A stretch of DNA of 22,724 nt from an uncultured Caulobacteraceae bacterium (GTDB taxonomy: Bacteria > Pseudomonadota > Alphaproteobacteria > Caulobacterales > Caulobacteraceae), in the NCBI GenBank assembly GCA_937910255.1, contig CALEOQ010000141.1, positions 1-22,724 of the forward strand. Reading direction: 5' to 3'. A program made the position numbers and the translations under genes. Shown here one piece after another: positions 13,947 to 21,676 of the stretch. Below the pieces are notes generated by a model, which was given only the letters and a program-made list of their open reading frames with translations, ran no database searches and was not told the origin of the DNA. Position 1 is the first letter of the stretch. Each line of letters opens with the position of its first letter.

Positions 13947-16900
13947 ATGGACAGGCGTTGGTTGAGCGCGGCTGCGGCGGCGCCGCTTTTGCTTGTGGCG
14001 GGCGCTAGCCAGGCTGAGACCACGATCAGCACGGCGGTGACCACGCCGGTGAGCACGGCCACCGCGGCGTCCGGATCGCCCGATGACCTGACGATCTCCA
14101 GCGCTGGGTCGGTCAAGCCTGCGGGCGGGACCGCCGTCACCCTGAACAGCGACAATGATCTGGCCATCGCCGGCGAGGTGACGATCACCGACGCCAATGA
14201 CGCCACCTCCGTGCTCATCGAGGGCGGCCGCACCGGCGAGGTGACCCTGTCGGGCACGGTGCAGGTCAATGAAAGCTACGCGGCCGAGGACGCCGACGAC
14301 GACGGCGATCTAGACGGCCCGCTCGCCTCGGGATCCAATCGCTTCGCCGTTCGGGTGAGTGGGGCCGAGCCCTTCCATGGCTCCATCGTCCAGACCGCCG
14401 GCGCCATCGCCGTCGAGGGCAATGACTCGGCGGGCGTCTATGCGCAGAGCGCGGTGGACGGCTCGATCCGCTCGGCCGGCAGCATCACCGTCACGGGCGA
14501 CCGCAGCTATGGCCTGCACGCCGCCGGAACAGTGGGCGGGGACGTGGTCACCACGGGTGGCCTCACCGCCCAGGGGCAGGGCGCGATCGGCGTCGCCGTG
14601 GACCAGAACGTCGGGGGCCGGCTTGTCCTGGGCTCCAGCGTCACCGCCACCGGCTATCGCTATACGACCCGACCCAGCGACACGGACATCCTGGACGCCG
14701 ATGACCTGCTGCAGGGCGGCCCGGCCGTGCGCGTGCGGGGCAGCGTGCAGGGGGGCGTGCTGGTGGATGCGCCGCCGGCCGACAATGACGCCGACGAAGA
14801 TGACGAGGACGGCGACGGCGTCGCCGACGCCTCGGAATCCACCGGCGTCGTCACCGCCTATGGCTCGGCCGCCGCCATCCAGATCGGCGGGTCCAGCGAC
14901 ATCGTGCTGGGCGCGGTCGGAACCGGCGCCGACGCCTATGGCCTGGTGGTCAAGGGTTCGGCCAACGGCATCGGTCTCTATGACGGCGTCAGCGGCCTGG
15001 GCGTCGAGATCGGCGGCCAGGGCGGGCGCGTGGACATCGCCAGCGGCATCAAGGTCGATGGTCTGATTTCCGGCAGCGCGGAGCAGGCCGGCGCGGTGGG
15101 TCTTCACCTGAAGTCAGGCGCCACGGCTCCGGTCATCGCCAACAGCGGCGTCATCCAGGGCCTCGTCACGTCTGAGACCGCCGTGGATGTGCGGGCGATC
15201 CAGATCGACGCCGGAGCGGCGGTCAGCCAGTTGACCAACAACGGCACCCTCGCGGCGGCCATCACCGGCGCCAAGGGCTCGGCCACCGCCGTGCTCGACG
15301 CCGCCGGGAGCCTGACCCTGGTGGAAAACACCGGCCTCATCCGGGCCGCCATCACGCCCAGTGACGAAGCTGCCGTCGAGGGCCAGGCCATCGCGCTGGA
15401 CCTGCGTGCCAACACCACCGGTGTCACCGTTCGCCAGAGCGCCAACAGCGTCGAGACGGTCGTCCCGACCATCACCGGCGACGTCCTGTTCGGCTCAGGG
15501 CCGGCCCGCATGGAGCTCCTGGCTGGCCAGATGAACGGCGCCCTGTCGTTTGGCGCCGGCGCGGACGCCCTGGTGGTCGATGGCGGCGCGACCTTCACCG
15601 GCGCCCTCACCGACGCCGGCGGCGGCCTTTCGGTGGCCATCGGAGAGGGCCGGCTGACCGCCACCAATGTGACGACCCTGGGCCTCACCACCCTGACCCT
15701 CGGCGATGACTCGGAGCTCGTCCTCACCGCCGATCCGGTGGGCGGCGCCAGCACCCGGCTCAATGTGGCGGGCGCGGCGGTTCTGGAGGATGGCGCCAAG
15801 GTCGGCCTGCGGTTCACCAGCAAGCTGACCGAACCCACCAGCTTCACCCTGATCCAGGCCGGCGATCTGGACGTGCAGGGCGCCCTGGATGACAGCCTGC
15901 TCGCCGATGGCCCCTGGCTCTACAGGACCACCCTGCGGGCCGATGAGACGCAGAACCAGCTGATCGCCGATGTTCGACGCCGCACCGCCAGCGAGGCCGG
16001 CCTCGATGCGGGCCAGGCCAGCGCCTATGACGCGGTGTTCGACGCCTTCGACCGCGAGGACGAGGTGCGCGACGCCCTGCTGTCCAAGACCGACCAGGCC
16101 AGCTTCGTCGCCCTCTATGACCAGTTCCTGCCGGACTATTCGGGGGCGCTCTTCCGCGTCTTCGCCTCGGCCAACGAAGCCACGGCCCGGGGCGTCGACG
16201 AGACCGAGGGCCGGCTTCCCGACGGCCAGCGCCGGGCCTGGGTGCAGGAGATCGGCGTCATCCACCGCCAGGACCTCAGCGGCTCGGCGGGCTTCGACGC
16301 CGGCGGCTTCGGCCTGGCGGCGGGCGTGGAAAGCGCCGAGGGCGAGATGGGGTCGTTCGGCGTCCACACCAGCTTCCTGAACGTCTCGGTGGAGGAGAAT
16401 GGGGCGGCGGCAGCCGAAGACCTGACCGGCTCGGCCCTGTCTGGCGGCGTCTACTGGCGCGCCTCGGCCGGCGCCCTGCAGGCCTCAGCCAGCGCCACCG
16501 GTGGCTATGCCTGGCTGCAGGCCGACCGCGCCGTGGTCGACACCGACTCAGGCCTGGTCCGCAACGCCAACTCCGAATGGAATGCGGTGATGGGGGCGGC
16601 CCATGCCGGCCTGTCCTGGACCGCGGAGGCCGGCCGTTTCCACGCCCGGCCGATGCTGCAGGTGGACTATTTCTACTTCGGCGAAGATGGCCGCACAGAG
16701 AGCGGCGGCGGCGAGGCCATCGACCTGGTGATCGACGAGCGGACGAGCCAGCAGCTGTCGGCCTTCGCCGGCGTGGCGCTGGGCGCCACCCTGGGCGATG
16801 AGGAGTCCATGCTGTGGCGGCCGGAGGTCACGGTCGGCTACCGCGCCCTCACTGGCGACGGGCCGGACGTCACCACCGCCCGGTTCGTCAGCGGGGGCTC

Positions 16901-17066
16901 CAGCTTCACCCTGGCCGCGCCGGAGCTGGACGACGGCGCAGCCGTGGTGCGCCTGGGCGTCCGCGGCATGACCCGCTATTTCGACCTCGCCCTCGAGGGC
17001 GGCGGCGAACTGCGCGGCGACCATCAGGCCTATGACGCCCGCCTCACGGCCCGCCTGGCGTTCTAG
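13947..17066 (+). CDS. Type V autotransporter with beta-helix passenger and Asp-rich loops
   Basis: A 1039-residue outer-membrane protein. Residues 1-23 are a signal peptide (MDRRWLS, hydrophobic core, cleavage after ASQA). Residues about 24-650 form a repetitive Gly/Ala/Thr/Val-rich passenger with many short strand-turn units (SAGSITVTGDRSYGLHAAG, TTGGLTAQGQGAIGV and similar), as in beta-helix adhesins. A linker helix region (about 690-760: ASAYDAVFDAFDREDEVRDA) precedes the barrel, about residues 763-1039 (RAWVQEIGVIHRQDLSG ... YDARLTARLAF), which ends with the C-terminal Phe recognised by the BAM machinery. Only four-residue or shorter Cys-free stretches are relevant: no cysteine was seen in the passenger. 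Two Asp-rich loops resemble calcium sites (residues 115-126 and 286-297). GGGAGGGG six bases before the ATG fixes the start; the frame from 13857 is leader. Function is unknown; it is likely displayed on the cell surface. Confidence 0.92.
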   Translation: MDRRWLSAAAAAPLLLVAGASQAETTISTAVTTPVSTATAASGSPDDLTISSAGSVKPAGGTAVTLNSDNDLAIAGEVTITDANDATSVLIEGGRTGEVTLSGTVQVNESYAAEDADDDGDLDGPLASGSNRFAVRVSGAEPFHGSIVQTAGAIAVEGNDSAGVYAQSAVDGSIRSAGSITVTGDRSYGLHAAGTVGGDVVTTGGLTAQGQGAIGVAVDQNVGGRLVLGSSVTATGYRYTTRPSDTDILDADDLLQGGPAVRVRGSVQGGVLVDAPPADNDADEDDEDGDGVADASESTGVVTAYGSAAAIQIGGSSDIVLGAVGTGADAYGLVVKGSANGIGLYDGVSGLGVEIGGQGGRVDIASGIKVDGLISGSAEQAGAVGLHLKSGATAPVIANSGVIQGLVTSETAVDVRAIQIDAGAAVSQLTNNGTLAAAITGAKGSATAVLDAAGSLTLVENTGLIRAAITPSDEAAVEGQAIALDLRANTTGVTVRQSANSVETVVPTITGDVLFGSGPARMELLAGQMNGALSFGAGADALVVDGGATFTGALTDAGGGLSVAIGEGRLTATNVTTLGLTTLTLGDDSELVLTADPVGGASTRLNVAGAAVLEDGAKVGLRFTSKLTEPTSFTLIQAGDLDVQGALDDSLLADGPWLYRTTLRADETQNQLIADVRRRTASEAGLDAGQASAYDAVFDAFDREDEVRDALLSKTDQASFVALYDQFLPDYSGALFRVFASANEATARGVDETEGRLPDGQRRAWVQEIGVIHRQDLSGSAGFDAGGFGLAAGVESAEGEMGSFGVHTSFLNVSVEENGAAAAEDLTGSALSGGVYWRASAGALQASASATGGYAWLQADRAVVDTDSGLVRNANSEWNAVMGAAHAGLSWTAEAGRFHARPMLQVDYFYFGEDGRTESGGGEAIDLVIDERTSQQLSAFAGVALGATLGDEESMLWRPEVTVGYRALTGDGPDVTTARFVSGGSSFTLAAPELDDGAAVVRLGVRGMTRYFDLALEGGGELRGDHQAYDARLTARLAF

Positions 17067-17080
17067 CCGAACGCCAAGAA

Positions 17081-17117
17081 GAGGCCACGCTCGACAAGGA
17101 TGATTCAGCGTGGCCTC
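17081..17117 (+). terminator. Strong hairpin terminator of the autotransporter gene
   Basis: A perfect 11-base-pair stem, GAGGCCACGCT / AGCGTGGCCTC, with a 15-base loop, beginning 15 bases past the autotransporter stop. It is preceded by AAGAA and followed by CTTCCT, a short pyrimidine run. The best intrinsic-terminator candidate in the window. Confidence 0.7.
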
Positions 17118-17138
17118 CTTCCTGCAAGTTGCAGGAGG
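17118..17138 (+). promoter_or_regulatory. Hairpin burying the Shine-Dalgarno of the next gene
   Basis: Centred on the odd palindrome CCTGCAAGTTGCAGG (17121-17135), extended outward by U-A, U-G and C-G pairs to give nine pairs with a three-base loop. The 3' arm contains the GGAGG ribosome-binding site (17134-17138) of the secreted protein gene starting at 17144. Folded, it would block ribosome access. It directly abuts the autotransporter terminator. Confidence 0.45.
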
Positions 17139-17143
17139 TCGCT

Positions 17144-17770
17144 ATGCGTTGGGCAGGCACGATACTGGCAGCGCTATGCCTGGTTCCCACCATTGGCTTC
17201 GCCGCAACTGAGCCGGTAGCCGAAGAGGCCCGAAACGCTGCGTTCAGTAAACTGAAGGCGCCCGGCGGGGTCGGCGGCTGTGTCTACGCCGCTGTACCCG
17301 TCGAGGTGAGGCGCGAAACGATCATTCGCCTCTTGGCGGCGGAATTCGAGACGGCGGCCCCTCTGAAAGCGGCGGTAGCTCGGGTGACTCCTGAATGCGC
17401 CGGCCGGGCCTATGACGTGCAAGACCACGCCCTGGTCGGCAGCGTCACGAGCGCGTTCCGCAAGGCGGCCTCGGCGCTCTATCTGGCCCGCCAGCTAGGA
17501 GTCGGCCAGGATGCTCTCGACTACGCATGGGAGACGGCGCCGGCTTCCGAGAAGGCGAGTTTCTATGCGATCGCTGACGAGTTTCTGGACCCGGAGGCGA
17601 GCATTACAAGGCGCGCCCTGAACACGGCGGCTCTAGCCGAACGCGCGGGCCTGGACGCCCAATCGGCGGAGTCCGCCGCCAGTTTTCTGCGAATGTACTT
17701 CGTCAACGTCGCCGTGAGCGAGCGCGCGGAAACGGCCCTCCAGCGCCAAGGCGTGACGACGGATCGGTGA
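17144..17770 (+). CDS. Small secreted protein of unknown function, atypical codon use
   Basis: A 208-residue exported protein: signal peptide MRWAGTILAALCLVPTIGFA with cleavage just before or after ATEP. The mature part is mostly helical, with two cysteines (GGCVYAAVP and TPECAGRAY) that could form a disulfide in the periplasm, and long Ala-rich helices (FRKAASALYLARQLG, ALNTAALAERAGLD, SAESAASFLRMYFVNVAVSE). The ATG at 17144 has GGAGG at five bases; the in-frame TTG at 17129 lies inside the palindrome and is less likely. In the first 85 codons 28 end in A or T, far more than in neighbours such as phaA, suggesting later acquisition or low expression. No family recognised. Converges on metW. 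Confidence 0.7.
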   Translation: MRWAGTILAALCLVPTIGFAATEPVAEEARNAAFSKLKAPGGVGGCVYAAVPVEVRRETIIRLLAAEFETAAPLKAAVARVTPECAGRAYDVQDHALVGSVTSAFRKAASALYLARQLGVGQDALDYAWETAPASEKASFYAIADEFLDPEASITRRALNTAALAERAGLDAQSAESAASFLRMYFVNVAVSERAETALQRQGVTTDR

Positions 17771-17803
17771 TGGCTGTTGCGGCGCCCCGCCTGATCAATA
17801 CGG

Positions 17804-18463
17804 CTAGGCGAACAGATCGCCGGTGGCGGTCGGCTCAGGCGCCGGCGGCCGGGGGCGTTCTCGGGTGAGCAGGAAGAGCGCGGTCTCGGCCCGCCAGTTC
17901 TCGATGGCGCGCGAGGGATCGATGCTGCGGGCCGGCTGGCCGCGGCTGACCGCGGCGCAGGCCTCGATGCGCAGGCCAAGCTCGTCGCAGAGCGCGGTCA
18001 GGTCGCGCAGGGTGCAGAGGTGGATGTTCGGCGTCGACCACCAGGGTTCGGGCAGGGCCTTGGTCTCGGGCATGCGCCCCTGGGTCAGCAGCGCCCAGCG
18101 CACCCGCCAGTGGCCGAAGTTCGGCACCGAGACGATGGCCCGGTCGGCGATCCGCAGCAGTTCGGACAGGACGTGGCGCGGCTCGCGCATCTGCTGCAGG
18201 GTCTTGGACAGGATGGCGTAGTCGAAGGCCTGGGTCGGGAAGTGGTCCAGGTCGCGGTCGCCGTCCCCCTGGACCGCGGCGATGCCCTTGGCCAAGCACG
18301 CGGCGACGCCGCTGGGGCTGATCTCCAGCCCCTGGCCATCGACGCCCTTTTCCTGGGTCAGCAGCTCCAGCAGTTCGCCCTCGCCGCAGCCGACGTCCAG
18401 CACCCGGGCGTTGGGGCGCACCAGCCGCAGGATCTCCTTGAAGTCCTCCCGCAGGCCGCTCAC
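17804..18463 (-). CDS. metW: Methionine biosynthesis protein MetW
   Basis: A 219-residue SAM-methyltransferase-fold protein that is an obligate partner of MetX in many proteobacteria, needed for homoserine acyltransferase activity. Motif I VLDVGCGEGELLELL (residues 21-35), then GQGLEISPSGVAACLAKG, FDYAILSKTLQQMREPRHVL, IVSVPNFGHWRVRWALLTQG and LPEPWWSTPNIHLCTLRD, all characteristic of MetW. The start is GTG, sharing GTGA with the metX stop (18460-18463), so translation is coupled to metX. The C-terminal tail (RPRPPAPEPTATGDLFA) is slightly longer than usual. It converges on the secreted-protein gene with 33 bases between stops. Confidence 0.95.
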   Translation of the reverse strand: MSGLREDFKEILRLVRPNARVLDVGCGEGELLELLTQEKGVDGQGLEISPSGVAACLAKGIAAVQGDGDRDLDHFPTQAFDYAILSKTLQQMREPRHVLSELLRIADRAIVSVPNFGHWRVRWALLTQGRMPETKALPEPWWSTPNIHLCTLRDLTALCDELGLRIEACAAVSRGQPARSIDPSRAIENWRAETALFLLTRERPRPPAPEPTATGDLFA

Positions 18464-19620
18464 GCCAGCCCCCCGCGACTGGCCTGGGATTCGAAGAAGC
18501 CCCGCAGGGCGGAGTCCAGCACCGGCTCGTCGAGGAAGAAGGCGTCGTGGCCCTTGTCGGTCTCGATCTCGACAAAGCTCGCCCGGCAGCCGGCGGCGTT
18601 CAGGGCGCGGACGATGTCGCGGCTCTCGCCGGTGGAATAGAGCCAGTCCGACGAGAAGGAGAGCACGCAGAAGCGCACGTCCCGGGCGCGCCGGAAGGCC
18701 TGGGCCAGCACGCCGTCATAGGCGCCGGCCAGGTCGAAATAGTCCACCGCCCGGGTGATGTAGAGATAGGAGTTGGCGTCGAACCGGTCGACGAACGAGG
18801 CGCCCTGGTAACGCAGATAGCTTTCCACCTGGAAGTCGGGCGCATCGAAGCCCCAGGACAGGCCGTCCCGCTGCAGTTCGCGGCCGAACTTCCGCTGCAG
18901 GGCGGCCTCGGACAGATAGGTGATGTGGGCGGCCATGCGGGCCACGGCCAGGCCCTTTTCCGGGCGGACCCCATGGGCCTCATAGGCGCCGCCGCGCCAG
19001 TCCGGATCGGCCATGATCGCCTGGCGGCCGACCTCGTGGAAGGCGATGTTCTGGGCCGAATGCCGGGCGGCCGCGGCGATGCAGACGGCCGATCGCAGCC
19101 GGTGCGGATAATCGGCCGCCCACTGCAGCACCTGCATGCCGCCCATCGACCCGCCGACGGCGGCGAACAGCGTCCCGATGCCCAGGGCGTCCATCAGCAT
19201 GGCCTGGGCGCGGACCATGTCGGCGATGGTGATGACCGGAAAGGTCAACCCATAGGGCTTGCCGGTGGCCGGATCGAGGGACGAGGGCCCGGTCGAGCCC
19301 ATGCAGCCGCCGACCACATTGGTGCAGATGATGAAATAGCGATCCGGGTCCAGGGGCAGGCCTGGCCCGATCACCCGATTCCACCAGCCGGGCTTGCCGG
19401 TGATGGGATGGATCGAGGCCGCATGCTGGTCGCCGGTCAGGGCGTGGCAGACGAGCACGGCGTTGGATCGCTCGGCGTTCAGCCGCCCGTAGGTCTTGTA
19501 GGCGATCTCCAGGGGCGCCAGCGTGGCGCCGGAGTCGAGGCGTAGGGGGGCTTCGGCCGGCAGGCGCAGGGTCCCGCCGTTGGTTTCGATAGCCGGGCTG
19601 GCGATGACCGTCTGGCTCAT
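18460..19620 (-). CDS. metX: Homoserine O-acyltransferase MetX
   Basis: Acylates L-homoserine with acetyl-CoA (or succinyl-CoA in some members; not decidable here by eye), the first committed step of methionine synthesis. A 386-residue alpha/beta hydrolase with Ser158 in GGSMGG as nucleophile, Asp325 in SFSSDWLYS and His358 in DKGHDAFF. Other family marks: YKTYGRLNAERSNAVLVCHA LTGD and NVVGGCMGSTGPSS. The ATG at 19618-19620 gives the usual N-terminus; a TTG six codons upstream is the only alternative. It is followed by metW with GTGA overlap. The 92-base leader to the divergent phosphatase gene shows a TTGACA (19649-19654, reverse) but no good -10 and no recognisable SAM-II riboswitch. Confidence 0.95.
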   Translation of the reverse strand: MSQTVIASPAIETNGGTLRLPAEAPLRLDSGATLAPLEIAYKTYGRLNAERSNAVLVCHALTGDQHAASIHPITGKPGWWNRVIGPGLPLDPDRYFIICTNVVGGCMGSTGPSSLDPATGKPYGLTFPVITIADMVRAQAMLMDALGIGTLFAAVGGSMGGMQVLQWAADYPHRLRSAVCIAAAARHSAQNIAFHEVGRQAIMADPDWRGGAYEAHGVRPEKGLAVARMAAHITYLSEAALQRKFGRELQRDGLSWGFDAPDFQVESYLRYQGASFVDRFDANSYLYITRAVDYFDLAGAYDGVLAQAFRRARDVRFCVLSFSSDWLYSTGESRDIVRALNAAGCRASFVEIETDKGHDAFFLDEPVLDSALRGFFESQASRGGLA

Positions 19621-19712
19621 GCCGCCTTGGACCGCCAAGCTCTGCGACTGTCAACCGCTTCGCGTCCTGGCCAGGTCGCGCTATGGAGCAGGCTTGGGCT
19701 TATGGAGTGGGA

Positions 19713-20216
19713 ATGCAGCGGCTGATCCTCTTGCGGCACGGCAAGGCCGAGCGCGAGTCATTGAGCGGGGACGACCATGCGCGGCGACTGACGCCGCGGG
19801 GCCGCCGCGACGCCCTGGAGGCGGGCCAGCGCCTGACCGAGATGGGCTTCACCCCCGATCTCGCCCTGGTGTCCGACGCGGCCCGGACGCGGGAGACCTG
19901 GGAGTCGCTGAAGCCGGTCTGTGACGCCTGCGAAGTCCGGTTCGACGACGGCCTCTACCACGCGGAGGCCCAGACCGTGCTCGACCGGGTGCGAGAGGTC
20001 GCCGGCCAGGCGGGAACTGTGCTGGTGGTCGGTCACAATCCGGGCCTGCATGAGCTGGTCCTGCGGCTGCTCATCGAGGGCGGGGCGTCTGGCGACCTGC
20101 TGAACACCGCCCGTTCGCGGTTTCCCACCTCGGCCGCCGCGGTCTTCCTGTTCGACGGCCAAGGTCGCCCCGTCTATGACGGCCTGATGATGCCGCCGCG
20201 CGGAGGATATGATTGA
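19713..20216 (+). CDS. SixA-like histidine phosphatase
   Basis: A 167-residue member of the histidine phosphatase (phosphoglycerate mutase-like) superfamily. The N-terminal LILLRHGKAER carries the catalytic His9; SDAARTRETWE and VVGHNPGLHELV (His108) complete the site. Length and the RHGKAE form place it with SixA, which removes phosphate from phosphohistidine in HPt or PTS proteins, but the true substrate here is not known. The ATG at 19713 is preferred over 19683 because GGAG lies five bases upstream and the RHG strand begins at once. Its stop overlaps the next start by TTGA. First gene of the unit with DUF952 and pyrD. Confidence 0.85.
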   Translation: MQRLILLRHGKAERESLSGDDHARRLTPRGRRDALEAGQRLTEMGFTPDLALVSDAARTRETWESLKPVCDACEVRFDDGLYHAEAQTVLDRVREVAGQAGTVLVVGHNPGLHELVLRLLIEGGASGDLLNTARSRFPTSAAAVFLFDGQGRPVYDGLMMPPRGGYD

Positions 20217-20554
20217 CCCGGATCTATAAGATCCTCCGCCGCGAGGCGTGGGACCAGGCCAGGGCGCTTGGCCGGTTCGAAGGCTCGGCTGTCGACCTGG
20301 CGGACGGCTATATTCATTTCTCCACCGCCGCCCAGGCGCAGGAAACCGCCCGACGGCACTTCGCCGGCCAGGATGACCTGGTGGTGCTGGAACTGGACAC
20401 CGACGACCTGGGGCCGGGCGTGAAGTGGGAGCCCTCCCGCGGCGGCGACCTGTTCGCCCACCTCTATGGCAGCTTCGACACGGCCCTCGTCCGGGCTGTC
20501 CATGAGGCGCCGCTGGGCGACGACGGCGCGCCCGTGCTGGGAGACCTGTCTTGA
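20213..20554 (+). CDS. DUF952 family protein
   Basis: A 113-residue soluble protein. The pattern RIYKILRREAWDQARALG, GSAVDLADGYIHFSTAAQAQ ETARRHFAG, LVVLELDTDDLGPGVKWEPS and FAHLYGSFDT is the DUF952 signature (often found in front of pyrD in alphaproteobacteria); biochemical role unknown, though the fold is thought to relate to ADP-ribose-type binding. The start is TTG (20213-20215) overlapping the phosphatase TGA; GGAGG lies six bases upstream, which supports it, and there is no ATG. It overlaps pyrD by another TTGA. Confidence 0.88.
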   Translation: MTRIYKILRREAWDQARALGRFEGSAVDLADGYIHFSTAAQAQETARRHFAGQDDLVVLELDTDDLGPGVKWEPSRGGDLFAHLYGSFDTALVRAVHEAPLGDDGAPVLGDLS

Positions 20555-21600
20555 GCGTCGTGCACAGCCTGGCGGCTGGCGCTCTGCGCCAGATGGACCC
20601 CGAGGACGCCCATGGCCTGACCATCCGCGCCCTGCAGATGGGTCTTGGTCCCCGGGCGAGCGGGCCGGAAGACCCGATCCTGGCCATCACCTTCTGCGGC
20701 CTGTCCCTGCCCAACTGCCTGGGGCTGGCTGCGGGCTTCGACAAGAACGCCCAGGTGTTCGCCCCCATGCTGGCGGCGGGCTTCGGCTTCGTGGAATGCG
20801 GCACGGTCACCCCCCTGGCGCAGGCCGGCAATCCGCGGCCCCGGCTGTTCCGGCTGAGCAAGGACAAGGCGGTGATCAACCGCATGGGCTTCAACAATGA
20901 GGGCCTGGAGCCCTTCGCCGCGCGTCTCGCCCGTCGCCGCCGCGGGGTGGTGGGGGCCAATATCGGCGCCAACAAGGACTCCGACGACCGGATCGGCGAC
21001 TATGTGACGGGTCTGCGCCGCCTGTGGGGCCTGGCCTCCTACTTCACCATCAACATCTCGTCGCCCAATACGCCGGGCCTGCGCGCCCTGCAGACCCGCG
21101 AGGCGCTGCAGGACCTGCTGGGCCGCCTCGGCGAGGCCCGCGACAGCCTGCCGGCGGCGGGCGCGGCGCCCATGTTCCTCAAGGTCGCCCCCGACCTGGA
21201 AGAGGCCGAGATCGAGGCGATCTGCGATGTGGTGGCGCAGGCCGGGCTTGAGGCCGTGATCGTGTCGAACACCACCATCGCCAGGCCGACCGACCTGCGC
21301 TCGGCCCAAGCTGGCGAGGCCGGGGGCCTCTCTGGCGCGCCATTGCTCACGGCCTCAACCCGGGTGCTTCGCCAGTTCCACGAGGCCGCCCAGGGCCGCT
21401 TTCCCCTGGCCGGGGCCGGGGGCGTCGCTTCGGGCGCGGATGCCTACGCCAAGATCCGGGCCGGCGCCTGCGTGGTGCAGCTCTATTCCGCCCTGGTCTT
21501 CCAGGGGCCGGGCCTGGTGACGCGCATCAAGCGTGACCTCGCCGCCCGCCTGAGGGCCGACGGGTTCACCTCGACGGCCGAGGCGGTCGCCGCAAGCTGA
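20551..21600 (+). CDS. pyrD: Dihydroorotate dehydrogenase (quinone), class 2
   Basis: Oxidises dihydroorotate to orotate with a membrane quinone as acceptor, the fourth step of pyrimidine synthesis. 349 residues, normal for class 2. Motifs: GLAAGFDKNAQ, VECGTVTPLAQAGNPRPRLF, NRMGFNNEG, GANIGANKDS, INISSPNTPGLR with the catalytic serine (Ser171) that marks class 2, LKVAPDLE, VIVSNTT and GAGGVASGADAYAKIRAGA. The N-terminal helices (VHSLAAGALRQMDPEDAHGL) are the quinone/membrane-contact region. TTG start overlapping the DUF952 stop (TTGA), with GGGAG seven bases upstream, so it is translated by coupling in the phosphatase-DUF952-pyrD operon. Confidence 0.96.
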   Translation: MSVVHSLAAGALRQMDPEDAHGLTIRALQMGLGPRASGPEDPILAITFCGLSLPNCLGLAAGFDKNAQVFAPMLAAGFGFVECGTVTPLAQAGNPRPRLFRLSKDKAVINRMGFNNEGLEPFAARLARRRRGVVGANIGANKDSDDRIGDYVTGLRRLWGLASYFTINISSPNTPGLRALQTREALQDLLGRLGEARDSLPAAGAAPMFLKVAPDLEEAEIEAICDVVAQAGLEAVIVSNTTIARPTDLRSAQAGEAGGLSGAPLLTASTRVLRQFHEAAQGRFPLAGAGGVASGADAYAKIRAGACVVQLYSALVFQGPGLVTRIKRDLAARLRADGFTSTAEAVAAS

Positions 21601-21676
21601 GGCGTTGGCGTCATTGGCCGCCTGCGGGACCATGAGCCGCGTTGCCCAATCGGGCGGGGTGCATTAACGGACAGGC

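Noticed and set aside
14701..15060. Tandem DNA repeat in the autotransporter passenger
   Set aside because: The repetition is at the level of short protein strand-turn units; I see no near-identical DNA repeat units.
14310..16367. Long reverse-strand frames under the autotransporter
   Set aside because: The sense frame has a signal peptide, RBS and complete barrel; antisense frames have no RBS or recognisable domain.
18547..19545. 332-residue forward frame across metX
   Set aside because: Antisense shadow of metX, which has its full catalytic triad on the reverse strand.
19621..19712. SAM riboswitch or promoter upstream of metX
   Set aside because: A TTGACA is present, but I found no SAM-II-like core and no acceptable -10, and the leader is short.
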